From: an uncultured Veillonella sp.
Lineage (GTDB): Bacteria; Bacillota; Negativicutes; Veillonellales; Veillonellaceae
Assembly (NCBI GenBank): GCA_959608595.1
Contig: CAUHTB010000035.1
Coordinates: forward strand, 1 to 6,866
Direction: 5' to 3'
Length of the DNA stretch: 6,866 bases
Shown here: in pieces, positions 4,794 to 6,866 of the stretch
How positions within the stretch are numbered: the first letter of the stretch is position 1
How the letters are laid out: every line of letters starts with the position of its first letter
The notes under the pieces: generated by a model
What the model saw: the letters and a program-made list of their open reading frames with translations, nothing else
Told to the model about the DNA's origin: nothing
Database searches by the model: none
Position numbers and translations under genes: made by a program

Positions 4794-4961
4794 TATATTT
4801 TAAAAGTGTTAGAAAAAAGTTTCTTTATTATGAGAGTGTATATCTGTCTTTTACCGTATATAAAGGCTAATAAATTAACTCATAGATATATGTTTCAGTA
4901 TGAAGGAGCTTTTACAAATGTGATTGTATTGTATGTGAAATATTGATTGAGGTGTAAGAGG
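4794..4961 (+). promoter_or_regulatory. Long leader of the second autotransporter with upstream start-stop codons
   Basis: If the promoter at 4759-4787 is used, the leader is about 168 nt, four times that of the first autotransporter. It holds a ribosome binding site-like AAGGAG (4903-4908) placed 9 nt before ATG TGA (4918-4923), a start directly followed by a stop. ATG codons at 4890 (18 codons, ends 4946) and 4900 (7 codons, same stop as 4918) also open short frames. The true gene start has its own site, GAGGTG (4949-4954). These elements could tune translation or be coincidental. Confidence 0.35.
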
Positions 4962-6866
4962 ATGAGAGGTAGAAATAAGATTTTATTATCTGCTGTTATG
5001 ATGACTTTATTGTCATCTACGATGGCTGTGCCAAGTACATGGGCTGCAGCGGGTCTTAATTCTGATGGCCGCGTATTTGCCGTAGGCTCTGAAAGTAAAT
5101 TTGAAAGTACTGGTAATACGACTGCCAATGGCGTGGTAGCATCTAACGGTGGTCAAGTTACGATTGGATCCTTGGATACTCCTAATACAGACCAATTGCC
5201 TAAACGCTATCGTCAGCCAGCTTTCATTACAGGTATGCTCGATAACAGTTCCATTCAAGTGGATGGCGGGGTTATGGACGTGACTACTGCACCATGGCAG
5301 TCCCCATATCCAGTAGCGTTTGCATATAATAGTAAAATTAATCTCGGCATTGATGATGCGGGTACTGTAAAACACAAAGTGTTTAATATGCAAGGTGATG
5401 TGCTAGTATCTGATAAAATGATGCCTCCTCATCAAGAACAGCAACCATCTGTGATTAATATCGGCCTAGGCCGTGCACATAACAGTCCTAACCAGTTTTC
5501 CGGTAAGGCTGTGAACACCTTAGAGGATAAAGGTGGCGAGATCAACATGACCTTTGATGGTGGCATGTGGAGCCATGATAACATGGGCGGCTTGGAATCT
5601 TTCAAAATTGATGGTAAAACAGAACGTAGTAGTATTAACAACCTCACAGGTACTCGTACGCGCGAAGGTTTCAGCCGTATTGCGCAGGACTCCCGCAGCG
5701 ACATTCATGTAAATAAATTGGACGGTCATATTAATGTTATTTATGACATGACTAGTGGTACTGGCTTAAATTATGCTAAACCAGGTTCTAAGAAAAACGG
5801 TCTTGATCCAGCTGACATCGAGGGTGGTAACTTTATTGTAAAATCTGCTGCAGCTGGTTCAGGTGTGCATGGCTATGTGACAGGCGATCATCTTGATACT
5901 TCTTCTGAAAGCAATGTAAACAAGATTTTAGATAACTTGGCACATAAATTCTATTATGAAAACTATGTAAAAGGTGAAAGAAATCTTTCTGGTACAGTAT
6001 CCATCGCGTCTAAAGGCATCGTGTCTAGCTTCCAAAAAGCATTGACTACAGACCAAAAAGAAGGGGATATTACTTGGAAAGATGGTAATGGCCAAGGGTC
6101 CTATGTGGCGCCAGAACCAAAACCTGTTACACCAGTAACTCCAGATCCTAAACCAGTTACACCAGTAACTCCAGATCCTAAGCCAGTTACACCAGTAACT
6201 CCAGATCCTAAACCGGTTACACCAGTAACTCCAGATCCTAAACCAGTTACACCTGTAACTCCAGATCCTAAGCCAGTTACACCAGTAACTCCAGATCCTA
6301 AACCAGTTACACCTGTAACTCCAGATCCTAAACCGGTTACTCCTGTAACTCCAGATCCTAAACCAGTTACTCCTGTAACACCGGATCCTAAGCCGGTTAC
6401 ACCTGTGACTCCGGCTCCTAAACCTGTAACACCAGTAAATCCTAATCCTGTTATTCGTGGTGCTTACGATACACCTCATATGCGTGGTATTCGCTCTGCT
6501 GTAGTAGGTAATATCAATGCATGGCGTACTGTAGCTGATGATATGTATCGTCCTCGCGTATTGCAACAAGGTGAACCAACTGGTATTTGGGCTCGCATCG
6601 GTGGCGGTAAATACAGCTACTCTGGCAGCGGTATCGACACAGCTACAGATTATACACGCATCCAAGGCGGTTATGATGCTAAAATCAGCCGTGGTTGGAC
6701 TGTAGGTGGTCAAGTATCCTATCTTCGTGGTTCTGAAGATTATGTATTCGATGGTTCCGGCAAGGTTAAATCCTTCTCCGTTGGTGCTTATGGTTTGAAA
6801 GACCTTGGCAAAGATCAATATGTACATGTAGAAACTCAAGTTGGTCGCGTATCTAATGACTTCACA
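4962..6866 (+). CDS. Second autotransporter, paralogue of the first; 3' end beyond the window
   Basis: The frame is open from ATG 4962, with GAGGTG at 7-nt spacing, to the window edge: 635 codons. Residues 1-28 are a signal peptide (MRGRNK, hydrophobic core, cut near STWA/AA). The passenger (about 30-385) differs from the first autotransporter at its N-terminal end but converges with it near [13 protein letters not shown] and again from residue 319 ([24 protein letters not shown]). A linker of eleven ten-residue [14 protein letters not shown] units spans 387-496. The barrel begins near 502 ([10 protein letters not shown]) and is cut after SNDFT, leaving roughly 160 residues outside if it equals its neighbour. 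Over the shared barrel segment about three quarters of residues are identical. The role should be the same: outer-membrane anchoring and display of a surface passenger, probably in adhesion. Tandem duplication followed by passenger divergence is the simplest history. Confidence 0.9.
   Translation, partial: MRGRNKILLSAVMMTLLSSTMAVPSTWAAAGLNSDGRVFAVGSESKFESTGNTTANGVVASNGGQVTIGSLDTPNTDQLPKRYRQPAFITGMLDNSSIQVDGGVMDVTTAPWQSPYPVAFAYNSKINLGIDDAGTVKHKVFNMQGDVLVSDKMMPPHQEQQPSVINIGLGRAHNSPNQFSGKAVNTLEDKGGEINMTFDGGMWSHDNMGGLESFKIDGKTERSSINNLTGTRTREGFSRIAQDSRSDIHVNKLDGHINVIYDMTSGTGLNYAKPGSKKNGLDPADIEGGNFIVKSAAAGSGVHGYVTGDHLDTSSESNVNKILDNLAHKFYYENYVKGERNLSGTVSIASKGIVSSFQKALTTDQKEGDITWKDGNGQGSYVAPEPKPVTPVTPDPKPVTPVTPDPKPVTPVTPDPKPVTPVTPDPKPVTPVTPDPKPVTPVTPDPKPVTPVTPDPKPVTPVTPDPKPVTPVTPDPKPVTPVTPAPKPVTPVNPNPVIRGAYDTPHMRGIRSAVVGNINAWRTVADDMYRPRVLQQGEPTGIWARIGGGKYSYSGSGIDTATDYTRIQGGYDAKISRGWTVGGQVSYLRGSEDYVFDGSGKVKSFSVGAYGLKDLGKDQYVHVETQVGRVSNDFT
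6121..6450 (+). repeat. 30-bp tandem repeat, eleven units, coding for [10 protein letters not shown]
   Basis: Units start every 30 bp from 6121. The first nine encode the same decapeptide; the tenth has PAP for PDP and the eleventh is degenerate ([10 protein letters not shown]). Differences among the first nine are third-position changes only. Because the unit is a multiple of three, gain or loss of units by slippage would change linker length without a frameshift. Each unit also contains GTTAC and GTAAC four nt apart, a small internal inverted repeat. Confidence 0.95.

Noticed and set aside
4895..5729. Several minus-strand frames of 69-126 codons opposite the second autotransporter passenger.
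   Set aside because: All are antisense to the open frame from 4962, which has a signal peptide, ribosome binding site and a recognisable paralogue.
6121..6450. Possible CRISPR array because of regular 30-bp periodicity.
   Set aside because: The units are directly contiguous with no spacers and encode a constant decapeptide in frame with the autotransporter.

Overview
The window looks like a chromosomal segment of a low-GC, Gram-negative-walled Firmicute (class Negativicutes, most likely Veillonella or a close relative). Two observations point there. There are two large outer-membrane autotransporters with signal peptides and C-terminal beta-barrels, which need a diderm envelope. There is also a tiny type I toxin gene of the kind best known from Bacillus and other Firmicutes. 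The genus is an inference; no rRNA or housekeeping gene is present to fix it.

Layout. Positions 1-378: AT-rich intergenic DNA with a perfect 17-bp-stem terminator (62-103) and a 12-bp inverted repeat (293-328) upstream of the first gene. 379-789: a 136-aa protein of unknown function with its own terminator. 790-1136: non-coding gap ending in a promoter. 1137-1463: a 108-aa exported protein of unknown function, then a terminator. 1506-1868: an unannotated type I toxin-antitoxin locus, with a 33-aa membrane toxin on the minus strand and a convergent antisense RNA on the plus strand. 2036-4273: a complete 745-aa autotransporter. 4376-4609: a second, inverted copy of the toxin-antitoxin locus. 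A 123-bp deletion in it has removed the toxin's -10, leader, start codon and first half, while the antitoxin promoter is intact. 4962 to the right edge: a second, paralogous autotransporter, cut off by the window within its barrel.

The most interesting part is the pair of inverted toxin-antitoxin copies bracketing the first autotransporter. The intact copy has facing promoters that both match consensus with 17-bp spacers, a toxin Shine-Dalgarno buried in a 9-bp hairpin, and a 14-nt segment at the toxin mRNA 5' end complementary to its own 3' region. It also has an antisense hairpin whose inner stem carries two compensatory base-pair changes between the copies. The damaged copy should still make an orphan antitoxin RNA with 58 nt of perfect complementarity to the intact toxin mRNA.

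The two autotransporters share the pre-linker region and the barrel (about three quarters identical by eye) but have different passenger domains and different proline-rich linkers. The second linker is eleven 30-bp tandem units. Each autotransporter has its own promoter, so this is a tandem paralogous surface-protein locus rather than an operon.
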